Assembly (NCBI RefSeq): GCF_003265305.2
Contig: NZ_CP033459.1
Coordinates: 2,046,001 to 2,110,000, forward strand
Direction of reading: 5' to 3'
From: Pseudoprevotella muciniphila
GTDB taxonomy: Bacteria; Bacteroidota; Bacteroidia; Bacteroidales; Bacteroidaceae
Length of the DNA: 64,000 bases
Numbering within the stretch: the stretch's first letter is position 1; every line of letters begins with the position of its first letter. Positions 40,667 to 48,856 of the stretch are shown here, in pieces. Both the position numbers and the translations under genes were made by a program. The notes beneath the pieces are model-generated. The model was given only the letters and a program-made list of their open reading frames with translations. It searched no databases and had not been told where the DNA came from.

Positions 40667-42202
40667 TTACTTTGTGATGAGGTCGTTGCCGGTCATCTCT
40701 TTGGGCTGTTCGATGCCCATGATGTGGAGGATGCTGGGTGCCACGTCGGCGAGTATGCCGTCCTTCACTTTTGCGTCCTTGTCTTCCGTAACGTAGATGA
40801 AGGGCACGGGGTTCAGCGAGTGAGCCGTGTTTGGTGTGCCGTCTTCGTTGAGTGCATGGTCGGCATTGCCGTGGTCGGCTATGATGATGGCTTCGTAGCC
40901 TGTCTCCTGTGCTGCTGTGATGACGTCTTTCACACAACTGTCGATAGCGACAACTGCCTTCTCAATGGCTTCGTAAATACCGGTGTGACCCACCATGTCG
41001 CCATTGGCAAAGTTGACAACGATGAAGTCGTATTTGTCTTCTCTGATGGCTGCACAGAGTTTGTCCTTCACTTCGTAGGCACTCATTTCCGGCTTGAGGT
41101 CGTATGTAGCCACTTTCGGTGATGGCACGAGCACGCGGTCTTCGCCTTCGAAGGGTGCTTCGCGTCCGCCGTTGAAGAAGAAGGTAACGTGTGCGTATTT
41201 TTCTGTCTCTGCCGTGTGGAGTTGGGTAAGCCCCTTGCTGCTGAGGTATTCGCCGAGTGTGTTCTCCACGTTCTCTTTCGGGAAGAGGATGTGCACGCCA
41301 GTGAAGGAAGCGTCGTAGGGCGTCATGCAGTAGTATTGCAGGTTGGGAATGGTATGCATGCCTTCTTCGGGCATGTCCTGCTGTGTGAGTACGATGGTGA
41401 GTTCCTTGGCGCGGTCGTTGCGATAGTTGAAGAAGATAACCACGTCGCCTTCCTTGATGCGTCCGTCAACGTTGGCGTTAACAAGCGGTTCCATGAACTC
41501 GTCAGTGTTTTTGTGCTCTTCCGTGTCGGAGTCATAACATTCCTGCACACCCTGCACCATGTCGGTGCACTGCTTGCCTTTGCCTTCGATGAGTTGGTCG
41601 TAAGCCACCTTCACACGGTTCCAGCGCTTGTCGCGGTCCATGGCGTAGAAACGGCCGATGATGGATGCCACGTGTGCGCCCTGCTTGTCGCAGTGGGCTG
41701 TAAGGTCGGCGATGAAACCCTTGCCACTCTTGGGGTCGGTGTCGCGACCGTCCATGAAGCAGTGTACGTATGTGCGCTCGGCAATGCCGTATTCCTTGGC
41801 GATGTCCACGAGTTTGAGCAGATGGTCGAAACTGGAATGTACACCGCCGGTAGAGGTCAGTCCCATCAGGTGCAGACCCTTGCCGTTCTCCTTGGCGTAG
41901 GAGTAGGCACTCACGATTTCAGGATTTTCAAGTATGCTGCCGTCTTTGCAGGCACGGTTTATCTTCACGAGGTCCTGATACACGATGCGTCCTGCACCGA
42001 TGTTGAGGTGTCCCACTTCCGAGTTACCCATCTGTCCGTCGGGCAGACCCACATTCTCACCGCTCGCAAGGAGTTGCGAGTTGGGGTATGTGGCGTTGAG
42101 GTGGTCAAGGAACGGTGTCGGCGTGTTGTAGATAACGTCGTCCTTTTGGCGGTCGCCGATGCCCCAACCATCGAGAATCATTAGTAATGCTTTCTTTCTC
42201 AT
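40667..42202 (-). CDS. gpmI: 2,3-bisphosphoglycerate-independent phosphoglycerate mutase
   Basis: The 511-residue glycolytic enzyme interconverts 3- and 2-phosphoglycerate with two manganese ions. The start '[10 protein letters not shown]' carries the first metal Asp. '[19 protein letters not shown]' contains the phosphorylated Ser. 'HCFMDGRDT', '[12 protein letters not shown]' and '[17 protein letters not shown]' complete the active site. Length is normal. It is monocistronic with its own promoter and terminator. Confidence 0.97.
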   Translation of the reverse strand: MRKKALLMILDGWGIGDRQKDDVIYNTPTPFLDHLNATYPNSQLLASGENVGLPDGQMGNSEVGHLNIGAGRIVYQDLVKINRACKDGSILENPEIVSAYSYAKENGKGLHLMGLTSTGGVHSSFDHLLKLVDIAKEYGIAERTYVHCFMDGRDTDPKSGKGFIADLTAHCDKQGAHVASIIGRFYAMDRDKRWNRVKVAYDQLIEGKGKQCTDMVQGVQECYDSDTEEHKNTDEFMEPLVNANVDGRIKEGDVVIFFNYRNDRAKELTIVLTQQDMPEEGMHTIPNLQYYCMTPYDASFTGVHILFPKENVENTLGEYLSSKGLTQLHTAETEKYAHVTFFFNGGREAPFEGEDRVLVPSPKVATYDLKPEMSAYEVKDKLCAAIREDKYDFIVVNFANGDMVGHTGIYEAIEKAVVAIDSCVKDVITAAQETGYEAIIIADHGNADHALNEDGTPNTAHSLNPVPFIYVTEDKDAKVKDGILADVAPSILHIMGIEQPKEMTGNDLITK

Positions 42203-42264
42203 ATTGTTTTGTTTTTTTATTGTCTTTTTATGGCACGAACCCCCATGCCGTATATTTCAACCTG

Positions 42265-42272
42265 CAAATTTA
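42265..42272 (-). promoter_or_regulatory. Promoter -7 element TAAATTTG for gpmI
   Basis: Exact match on the minus strand, 62 bp before the gpmI ATG. Confidence 0.55.
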
Positions 42273-42412
42273 CGCATTTTTCGGCTGATTACCATACAGG
42301 TTGCAGTTTTCTTTAGGATTCTCATACAATTTGTCAGTTTCAACTGACGAATTAGGTTTAATGATGTCCTAAACCTCGTAGAACTTGCTCATACTTCAAT
42401 ATGATGATTTTT

Positions 42413-42597
42413 TCAAGAATTTGAGAATTATAGAATTTTCTTGAGCTGGTATGTTATAAATAATTCTCGTAACTCAACTTTCGCAAGTGATTATATGTCA
42501 AGAATTTGAGAATTATAGAATTTTCTTGAGCTGGTATGTTATAAATAATTCTCGTAACTCAACTTTCGCAAGTGATTATATGTCAAGAATTTGAGAC
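42413..42597. repeat. 85-bp tandem repeat (2 full copies plus partial third)
   Basis: Units start at 42413, 42498 and 42583, exactly 85 bp apart, and the first two are essentially identical. Each begins TCAAGAATTTGAGAATTATA and contains the inverted pair TCAAGAA...TTCTTGA. The third breaks off after TCAAGAATTTGAG. The opening motif is shared with the 102-bp array at 43302, on the other side of the GxxExxY gene. Confidence 0.92.
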
Positions 42598-42696
42598 GTG
42601 TTGTTGAGCGTATGCGAAAAATTTAAGAATTATTATTATCAGTACACCCATTTCTTCCATTCATACCCTTTCAGATAATCGGCAATGAAATAAATT

Positions 42697-42768
42697 CTTT
42701 AATTCTTCAATTCTTGAAAATACAACAATCTGATATTGAAATACTTGACAACTTGCAAAACTTGAATT
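42697..42768. repeat. Dispersed 72-bp repeat, copy 2
   Basis: This is the counterpart of 26744-26815. It ends 15 bp before the GxxExxY stop codon. Its first 25 bp are themselves 8-bp units of AATTCTTn. Confidence 0.75.
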
Positions 42769-42783
42769 CTCGTAATAGGAGTT

Positions 42784-43185
42784 TCATAATCTTGAAGGTT
42801 TGTAGTCTTGATGGTTTGGTATGAATTTGTACTGTAAACTTGTCGTGCCAAAGTTCAATAATAGTCCTAATTGATGGTTTCCAACGTGAAGATAGTTAAT
42901 TAGTTGGGATTCAAACTCTCCAAGAATATCATTATGTGCCTTGAGTTCGACTCCGATTTTATCATAACATAGGAAATCATAGTAGAAGTCGTGCTGAAGT
43001 AAGACTCCGTGATAGGTCATTTGAATGTGTTTTTCCCTTTCGTATGGGATGCTGTTTTCTTGCAGCAAAACTTCAAAAGCATCTTGATAAACTTTCTCTT
43101 TGAATCCACATCCTAATTCGTTATGCAGTTGAAACGCTAATCCCAACAAGATTCTCGCCTCCTCTTGATGTATGTAATTACTCAT
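42784..43185 (-). CDS. GxxExxY protein (PD-(D/E)XK nuclease-like)
   Basis: The 133-residue protein carries the defining G-x-x-E-x-x-Y at G27-E30-Y33 ('ELGCGFKEKVYQDAFEVLL'). A strand 'YYDFLCYDKIGVELKA' follows, with the acidic and E-x-K residues of a PD-(D/E)XK fold, then 'SQLINYLHVGNHQLGLLLNFG'. The family is widespread, of unproven function, and predicted to be a nuclease. The gene stands alone, with two different tandem-repeat arrays on its two sides and one diverged repeat unit (43201-43225) in its own leader. Confidence 0.88.
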   Translation of the reverse strand: MSNYIHQEEARILLGLAFQLHNELGCGFKEKVYQDAFEVLLQENSIPYEREKHIQMTYHGVLLQHDFYYDFLCYDKIGVELKAHNDILGEFESQLINYLHVGNHQLGLLLNFGTTSLQYKFIPNHQDYKPSRL

Positions 43186-43248
43186 AGAAAGTTATTTATT
43201 ATCAAAAATTTGAGAATTATAGATCTTATTTATAGTTGGCTTCAAGCG

Positions 43249-43256
43249 CAAAGTTA
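43249..43256 (-). promoter_or_regulatory. Promoter -7 element TAACTTTG for the GxxExxY gene
   Basis: The element lies 63 bp before the ATG. The leader includes a diverged copy (ATCAAAAATTTGAGAATTAT) of the local repeat. Confidence 0.55.
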
Positions 43257-43301
43257 ATATAATTATGGAAGTTTTCTAAGTCAACAATATCATTTTCTTA
43301 A

Positions 43302-43524
43302 TCAAGAATTAGAGAATTATAGAATTTTTATGACATCTCTTCGTGTCCAGAGTTTCTATAATTCTGAAATTCTTGATATTTCTCTGTCACATGTTTTATC
43401 TAATCAAGAATTGGAGAATTATAGAATTTTTATGACATCTCTTCGTGTCCAGAGTTTCTATAATTCTGAAATTCTTGATATTTCTCTGTCACATGTTTTA
43501 TCTAATCAAGAATTAGAGAATAGA
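43302..43524. repeat. 102-bp tandem hairpin repeat (2 full copies plus partial third)
   Basis: Units start at 43302, 43404 and 43506. Each full unit contains a 22-bp inverted repeat with 20 matches (left arm from 43302 beginning TCAAGAATT, right arm 43355-43376 ending AAATTCTTGA). Because 102 is a multiple of three, a 65-codon frame (43330-43527) runs through both copies and encodes a duplicated 34-residue segment. It lacks a convincing promoter and is probably not a gene. Confidence 0.92.
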
Positions 43525-43599
43525 TGATCTCTTTGAGATGTTGAAATTCTTTAATTCTAAAATTCTTGAAAATAAATCATGATGCCAATGACAGAATAA

Positions 43600-43629
43600 A
43601 CGGGAAATGCCGTGTTGAGCATTTCCCGT
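43600..43629. terminator. Hairpin downstream of the small membrane protein gene
   Basis: The 11-bp perfect stem ACGGGAAATGC / GCATTTCCCGT has an 8-base loop. On the minus strand a short T-rich tail follows. Confidence 0.7.
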
Positions 43630-43710
43630 GGTGGGCATACAGTGTATGGTGTATGCAGGTTATGGTTAGCAGATGGAAATTTCTTTTATGGTGGTTGTCC
43701 TTTTCAGGTG

Positions 43711-43998
43711 TCAATGACCGGTTGCATAGTCTTTCTTGCAGGCATAGATGCTCAGTGCGAACCATGTGAGGCAGATGGTTGTAACGACTATGCCGGCGTT
43801 GGCGGTGAGGCAGAGCGCGAAGAGGGCGAGTTGTGCGTTCAGGATGCGCAGTGTGCAGATGGGGGAGACGGGCTCTTCGAGCAGCGCGCTGTAGAGTGCT
43901 GCAAGGCGGACGATGGGTGTCCAGTTGGCTATGCGTGATGTGAGGTTCATATTTTTTTCAGATAAGGTTGGTTTGCTGATTGAGATGGTCTGTTTCAT
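43711..43998 (-). CDS. Small membrane protein of unknown function
   Basis: The protein is 95 residues from the ATG at 43998. The frame to 44091 starts upstream of a promoter-like GACCTTTG and is less likely. A polar N-terminus is followed by 'PIVRLAALYSALLEEPVSPICTLRILNAQ' and two hydrophobic helices (about residues 50-85), ending 'YACKKDYATGH'. No family recognised. An ATG at residue 17 (MNLTSRIANW) is an alternative start. Confidence 0.6.
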   Translation of the reverse strand: MKQTISISKPTLSEKNMNLTSRIANWTPIVRLAALYSALLEEPVSPICTLRILNAQLALFALCLTANAGIVVTTICLTWFALSIYACKKDYATGH

Positions 43999-44154
43999 GA
44001 TGCTTTTGTTTTTACAGAGCCGCAAAAAAAAGCGGACCCTTGCTTGATTTCTGTTGCAAAGGTCCGTACAGAAAGTGTCAAAATTTGACACTAATGAATT
44101 TTAAATGTTAAATTTTCAGGAAAAACCATGAATTTCACTAACACGTTTTTTTGT

Positions 44155-45060
44155 TTAGTGGAATTTGGATATTAAATGCTCAGCGATTGTTTTCAGATAG
44201 TTCTTGAATTCTTCTGACTGTTCCACTTCGATATCGTCGGCGAGTCCGATGACGAAGCGTCCTACTCCTATGAAACTGCAGACTTCCGTTCGGAGTCGGC
44301 TGGTGCCGTCGTCGTAGCGTTCGAGTTCTGCGATGGATTCGGGGTATTCTTCTATCAGTAGGTTTGTGGCGAGTTTTCCGAGTCGCAGGCAGATGGGTTT
44401 GCGCTCTTCGCCGGAGAAATGGAAGATGTCGCGGCTGACCTGTTTGTGTTGTTTTTCGTTGCTCCAGTTGAGGTCGAGGAGTTTGACACTTTGTGCGCGA
44501 CTGATTTTGAAGGTCTTATTTTTTTGCGATGCTATCTCGAAGCAGCGCACTTCGGAGTTTCCTGCGAGGAGTTGGTAGGGCTCAACGATGCGGTTGGACG
44601 TTTTCCGGCTGTTGCCCGAGGTATAGTTTTCGAGCACGCAAATTCTGCGTTCTCTGATGGCTTGGTAGATTTGGCTGATGTTTTGCGCCACGTGCTCATC
44701 TATGCTGTGCGAAGCGATGATGCCGGCATCGTACAGGGCAGCGAGTTTGTCGCGCAGGTGGCGCACGCCGGGCGTTTTGTCGGTTACGCTGTTGAGCACA
44801 CGCTGCAGGGTGATGGCTTCGTCTTCTGAGAAGTGGATGCGCCCCGTGAGTTGGTTGAAGAAGGGCGATGCGGGGTCGATGCTGTAGCAGCCGTTGCTGA
44901 GGCGTATGCCGAATCCCATGTAGCGGAGTGTTTCGAGGTATCTGAAGAGTGTCCGTCGGCTCATCTCGAGTCTTTCGCAGAGTTCATCGGTGGTGATGCC
45001 CCTGTTCTGTGTCAGTATGAGGAGCAGCCGGAGTTCTTTTGCGCCTGTAACGTGCGACAT
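44155..45060 (-). CDS. WYL domain-containing transcriptional regulator
   Basis: The 301-residue protein has an N-terminal helix-turn-helix (about 1-60, 'KELRLLLILTQNRGITTDELCERLEMSRRTLFRYLETL') and a central WYL domain (about 140-215, 'AIRERRICVLENYTSG' and 'VEPYQLLAGNSEVRCFEIA'), with a C-terminal WCX-type extension. WYL regulators sense ligands such as nucleic-acid products and often control stress, repair or defence genes. Possible targets here are the T9SS type B gene (27 bp upstream, same strand) and the small membrane protein downstream (inference). Confidence 0.88.
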   Translation of the reverse strand: MSHVTGAKELRLLLILTQNRGITTDELCERLEMSRRTLFRYLETLRYMGFGIRLSNGCYSIDPASPFFNQLTGRIHFSEDEAITLQRVLNSVTDKTPGVRHLRDKLAALYDAGIIASHSIDEHVAQNISQIYQAIRERRICVLENYTSGNSRKTSNRIVEPYQLLAGNSEVRCFEIASQKNKTFKISRAQSVKLLDLNWSNEKQHKQVSRDIFHFSGEERKPICLRLGKLATNLLIEEYPESIAELERYDDGTSRLRTEVCSFIGVGRFVIGLADDIEVEQSEEFKNYLKTIAEHLISKFH

Positions 45061-45087
45061 GGCGGTTTGTGCTACTGTTTTGTTGGT

Positions 45088-45789
45088 CTATTCAGATGTG
45101 ATGCCTGTGTCTTCGCGATATTTCCGGAGCAGCGTGATGGCTTGGTTGATTTTGTATTCACGCCGGTCGGCTCCTTTTGCCTTGACGTGCAGGTAATACA
45201 CCCCGTCGGGTGCGTCTTTGCTGCCGTCCTTACCGTCCCATCCGCCTTCGGGGTCTTTCCATTCATAGATTTTACGCCCGCTTCGTGTGAACACAGCGGC
45301 TTCAAACTCTATTATACTCTGCTGATTTCTCGCCTTGAATATATTGTTTGGTTCTTCATCGTTGGGTGTGAAGGCATTGGGAAATTCCAGTTGCGACTGG
45401 CTGATGAAAACGCTGAAAGGTTCTTCCTGCACGTACTCGATGGTATCGCCTTCGTTGTAGAACGTGATGAAAAGTTGTATGACGTACGAGCCCGACTGTT
45501 CGAAGTTGTATGTGGTGTTTTCCTGAAAACGCTTGATGGTGTCGTTAGCGAGTGTGGTGCCGTCCTTGTTGGTGTAGGTGCAGTAGATGTCCCATTCGTA
45601 GTATGCCTTGTAATTGCCTACGTCCTGCGGGTTGGCGTAGAAGTTAACGCTGATTGGTGCACCGTCGTAACTGGTTTCATCGGTTACGGTGGCGCCCGTG
45701 GAGTCCACATATTCCATGATGGGCATGGCGGATTGTGCCATAGCGGTGAGGGGCAATATAAGCAGTATGAAAGAGAGGAGTTTTCGCAT
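45088..45789 (-). CDS. T9SS type B sorting domain-containing secreted protein
   Basis: The 233-residue protein has a signal peptide (about 1-19, ending LTAMAQ), a beta-sandwich (about 35-130, PKD-like 'YYEWDIYCTY', 'SGSYVIQLFITFYNEGDT') and a C-terminal gliding-motility-type domain: 'LEFPNAFTPNDEEPNNIF', 'AAVFTRSGRKIYEW', 'GGWDGKDG', 'APDGVYYLHVKAKG', 'INQAITLLR'. This is the type B (CHU_C) sorting domain, which routes proteins through the type IX system. It is consistent with porX in the same window. Confidence 0.87.
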   Translation of the reverse strand: MRKLLSFILLILPLTAMAQSAMPIMEYVDSTGATVTDETSYDGAPISVNFYANPQDVGNYKAYYEWDIYCTYTNKDGTTLANDTIKRFQENTTYNFEQSGSYVIQLFITFYNEGDTIEYVQEEPFSVFISQSQLEFPNAFTPNDEEPNNIFKARNQQSIIEFEAAVFTRSGRKIYEWKDPEGGWDGKDGSKDAPDGVYYLHVKAKGADRREYKINQAITLLRKYREDTGITSE

Positions 45790-45808
45790 ATTTCCTGATT
45801 GTTTTCTG

Positions 45809-45816
45809 CAAAATTA
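45809..45816 (-). promoter_or_regulatory. Promoter -7 element TAATTTTG for the T9SS type B gene
   Basis: Exact match on the minus strand, 19 bp before the ATG. Confidence 0.6.
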
Positions 45817-45866
45817 GTGGTTTTCGTCCGAAATGCGAAAAAAAACCGGTAATTCTTGAATTTATC

Positions 45867-46049
45867 GACGTTACCTCATTTTTCTTTGAAGTTAACGACG
45901 TTACCTCATTTTTCTTTGAAGTTAACGAAGTTATTGAAGTTATCGCTTCGCTCGAAGTTAACGACGTTACCTTGTGCTGATAATATTTATCGGTCCAAAG
46001 TATCGTCATTAACTTCATTAACTTCGATAACTTCAATAACTTCGATAAC
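45867..46049. repeat. Composite repeat: 30-bp duplication plus inverted 9-bp arrays
   Basis: A 30-bp unit starting CGACGTTACCTC is duplicated in tandem (45867-45896 and 45897-45926). It leads into GAAGTTAAC/GAAGTTATT/GAAGTTATC 9-mers (to about 45945). The mirror-image array CATTAACTT/CGATAACTT/CAATAACTT fills 46007-46049. The two arrays can pair over about 25 bp with few mismatches. It lies downstream of capA. Confidence 0.8.
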
Positions 46050-46072
46050 TACATAATTATCCTTATGCTAAT

Positions 46073-47188
46073 TCACTCGAGCGTGATGTTTCCTTCGTTG
46101 TCTATGCGTATTGGTGAGCCTGTGATGTCTGCTTCGGTGAGGCTTTTAATCTGTTTTGCCACGGCATTTGTCGGGTCTTTACGCGGTCCGGCACCCTTCT
46201 GCTGTATGAAAGAGTGGATCTTTCCTTTCTGGAAGGCGCCATCCTTGCCTATGCTGATTTCCACTACCGGTGCGTAGCCGGAGATGCCTGAGAGGCTCAT
46301 GCCGTAAGGTGTGCAGAAGTTGCCAAGGCTGTAGGCGATGAAACGCCCCTTATACACTTCCATGGCACGGCAGACGTGTGGTCCGTGTCCGAACACCACA
46401 CTTGCCCCGTTGTCGATGCAGAAGTGGGTGAACTTGCGCAGTTCTCCGCGGTTCTCTCCGAGGAATGTTTCTTGTCCCTGCGGCAGATGCGCGCGGTCCT
46501 TGCCTTCTGCTCCACCGTGGAAGGTAACGATGATGATGTCGCTCTTTGTCTTGAGGTCGTCGATGATGCGCTTCACGTTGGCGAGGTCGGCATGTTTCAG
46601 CGTGTAACTGTTATGTCCGAAGGCGCAGATACCGTAGCGCACGCCATTGCGCTCCACCACAGCCGATTCGGTGCGTCCGGCAATGCCACTGTATTTGATG
46701 CCTTGCTCGTTGAGCACTTTCTCTGTAGAGACGATGCCTTCGTCGCCAAAGTCCTTGGCGTGGTTGTTGGCCTGGCAGACGTAGTCGTAACCGGCGTCTT
46801 TGAGCCATTGCCCGTAGGTGGTTGGAGTGCGGAAACTGAAGCTGTGCGGTCCGCTGCCCTTGCGCGACCTGCCACCGTCGAGCAACGTGCCTTCAAGGTT
46901 GCCCAGAGCGATGTCGGTGCGCTGTGTAATCGCCTTTGTGTCGATGAATACGTCGCGTCCCTCGTGAGGTGGCAGTTGTACGGACGGATAGGTGGTGCCC
47001 ATCATGATGTCGCCCGTCATCGAGATGGTCATCGTGTCTGGCAGATTGGGGTTCGGCTTCTGCTGAGCCTGTGTTGCCTCGCTTTTTGTGCTGTCTTGAT
47101 TGTCGGTGCCGTTGGTGCGCCCGTCGTTACCGTTGCACGAAACGGAACACAGCAGTGTGGCAATAAGGATGAATACGCTTTTTTTCAT
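46073..47188 (-). CDS. CapA family lipoprotein
   Basis: The protein is 371 residues from the ATG at 47188. The longer frame to 47359 runs through the promoter and a dispersed repeat and is rejected. A lipoprotein signal 'LIATLLCSVSC' (lipid Cys18) is followed by a polar linker and a CapA metallophosphatase-like domain: 'ISMTGDIMMG', 'LGNLEGTL', 'CQANNHAKDFGDEG', 'VTFHGGAEG', 'VVFGHGPHVCRAMEVYKGRFIAYSLGNF'. CapA proteins take part in poly-gamma-glutamate capsule export in Bacillus; in Bacteroidetes the substrate is unknown. A second CapA is at 56594-57481. Confidence 0.88.
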   Translation of the reverse strand: MKKSVFILIATLLCSVSCNGNDGRTNGTDNQDSTKSEATQAQQKPNPNLPDTMTISMTGDIMMGTTYPSVQLPPHEGRDVFIDTKAITQRTDIALGNLEGTLLDGGRSRKGSGPHSFSFRTPTTYGQWLKDAGYDYVCQANNHAKDFGDEGIVSTEKVLNEQGIKYSGIAGRTESAVVERNGVRYGICAFGHNSYTLKHADLANVKRIIDDLKTKSDIIIVTFHGGAEGKDRAHLPQGQETFLGENRGELRKFTHFCIDNGASVVFGHGPHVCRAMEVYKGRFIAYSLGNFCTPYGMSLSGISGYAPVVEISIGKDGAFQKGKIHSFIQQKGAGPRKDPTNAVAKQIKSLTEADITGSPIRIDNEGNITLE

Positions 47189-47223
47189 TGTTTGTTCTTT
47201 TGTTATGTTTTGTTCTTGAGTTG

Positions 47224-47231
47224 CAAAGATA
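47224..47231 (-). promoter_or_regulatory. Promoter -7 element TATCTTTG for capA
   Basis: The element lies 35 bp before the ATG at 47188 and fixes that start. Confidence 0.6.
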
Positions 47232-47240
47232 GGGCTTTGG

Positions 47241-47338
47241 AACGCGAAGGACGCAGATTGACACGAAGTTTTTTCGTTTATGTCGCCAATTATGCCATTG
47301 CTTCGCTCGGCGATGACGCGAATGGCCTTGCGGTGAAA
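47241..47338. repeat. Dispersed intergenic repeat, copy 2
   Basis: Counterpart of 22764-22855, with the best conserved block ATTATGCCATTGCTT. The remaining gap to the symporter gene (to 47474) has no recognisable gene. Confidence 0.6.
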
Positions 47339-47474
47339 AACTGACTTTCCATTTTCCACAATACTGCGCCGTAGGCATTCGCGTCGCTCGAGTTTTGCTC
47401 GCTTGCTACTGCAAGAATCATCAAGCGAAGCGAAGATATAATCAGCGTCAAGAGTCAGATTCTCTGCTATCTCC

Positions 47475-48818
47475 TTATTCCTCGTCGAGTCTGTTCTCCC
47501 AAAGGTATTTCTTTGTTTCTCTCGCCATTACGCCGCTCAACAGGAGGAGCGAGATGAGGTTGGGTATCGCCATGAGTGCGTTCAGTGTGTCTGCTATGTT
47601 CCAGATTATGCTGAGGTTGATGATGCTGCCGATGAACACCGCAATGACGTACACGCTTCTGTAGAAAAACCGGCTTTTCTGTCCGACCAGGTATTCCATC
47701 GCCTTTTCGCCGTAGTAACTCCACCCGAGGATGGTGCTGAGTGCGAATGTTACGATAGCGACGGTAAGGATTTCCGGTCCGAAAGGTATTTTAGAGAAAG
47801 CCATCTTTGTCAGCATCTCTCCGCTACTGTAATCAATGTCGGGATAGGCGAGTATGCTGCTCACCAATACGATGCCCGTAATGGCGCAGATAACGACAGT
47901 GTCCCAGAATGTGCCCGTTGATGAAACGAGTGCCTGGCGCACAGGGTTTTTCGTCCGTGCCGCTGCCGCTATGATAGGTGCAGAACCCATACCGCTCTCG
48001 TTAGAGAACAGTCCGCGTGCTATGCCGTAGCGTGCTGCAATCATCACACTGGCTCCCAAAAATCCGCCACCTGCCGCAGATGGGTTGAATGCACTCTCCA
48101 CAATCAGTTTGATGGCGGGCCATACGTATTCAGCGTTGTAGATGAGCAAAATGATGCAACCGATGATGTAGAACGCTGCCATGAACGGCACGAGTGCTCC
48201 GCAGAACTGTGCTATGCGCTTCACACCGCCCAACAATACTGCTGCAGCGAGGAGGGTGATGATGAGTCCTGTCATCCATGGTGCCACGCCATACGTGTCG
48301 AACGACAGTGTGGATATGGCATTCGCCTGCACCGTACAGCCTATGCCGAATGCCGCGAGGGCAGTGAATATGGCAAAAAGCACAGCCAGCCATTTCATGT
48401 TCAGTCCGCGCTCCAAGGCATACATCGGACCTCCGAGCATCTTTCCGTCGGTTGTCTGCACACGATATTTCACGGCAAGCAGGCCTTCGCCATACTTCGT
48501 GGCTATGCCAAACAGTCCGCACACCCAGCACCATAGCACGGCACCCGGTCCGCCGGTGGTGATGGCAAGCGCCACACCGACGATATTACCCGTTCCTATC
48601 GTGGCTGCAAGTGCGGTGGCAAGTGCACCGAACTGACTCACGTCGCCTTCTGAATTCTTGTCCTTCTTTACGGATAACTTGATGGCTGTCAGTAACTTGC
48701 GCTGGGGAATACGCAGTCGGAAAGTCAGGAAAATGTGTGTGCCAAGCAGCAACACAATCATGGGCCAACCCCAAAGGTAGCCGTTGATAAAAGTGAAAAT
48801 TTCGTTAATCCCTTCCAA
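47475..48818 (-). CDS. Sodium:alanine symporter family protein (AGCS)
   Basis: The 447-residue inner-membrane transporter has about eleven transmembrane helices. Family motifs are 'GALATALAATIGTGNIVGVALAITTGGPGAVLWCWVCGLFG', 'ATKYGEGLLAVKYR', 'ARGLFSNESGMGSAPIIAAAA' and 'YGEKAMEYLVG' near the C-terminus. It imports small neutral amino acids (alanine, glycine) with sodium. It starts 38 bp after feoB ends and may be co-transcribed with it, though no functional link is obvious. Confidence 0.93.
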   Translation of the reverse strand: MEGINEIFTFINGYLWGWPMIVLLLGTHIFLTFRLRIPQRKLLTAIKLSVKKDKNSEGDVSQFGALATALAATIGTGNIVGVALAITTGGPGAVLWCWVCGLFGIATKYGEGLLAVKYRVQTTDGKMLGGPMYALERGLNMKWLAVLFAIFTALAAFGIGCTVQANAISTLSFDTYGVAPWMTGLIITLLAAAVLLGGVKRIAQFCGALVPFMAAFYIIGCIILLIYNAEYVWPAIKLIVESAFNPSAAGGGFLGASVMIAARYGIARGLFSNESGMGSAPIIAAAARTKNPVRQALVSSTGTFWDTVVICAITGIVLVSSILAYPDIDYSSGEMLTKMAFSKIPFGPEILTVAIVTFALSTILGWSYYGEKAMEYLVGQKSRFFYRSVYVIAVFIGSIINLSIIWNIADTLNALMAIPNLISLLLLSGVMARETKKYLWENRLDEE

Positions 48819-48856
48819 TGTGAATAATTTATGTTATGTCTTTTTGTTTGTTATGT

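Noticed and set aside
41189-42184. 331-residue plus-strand frame opposite gpmI
   Set aside because: It is a mirror frame of the conserved gpmI gene caused by its codon usage. The same applies to other long antisense frames, such as those opposite feoB, capA, the TonB receptor and the tryptophanase-family gene.
42413-42597. 85-bp array considered as a CRISPR or an origin of replication
   Set aside because: The whole 85-bp unit is repeated with no variable spacer, and no DnaA boxes, rep gene or cas gene is nearby.
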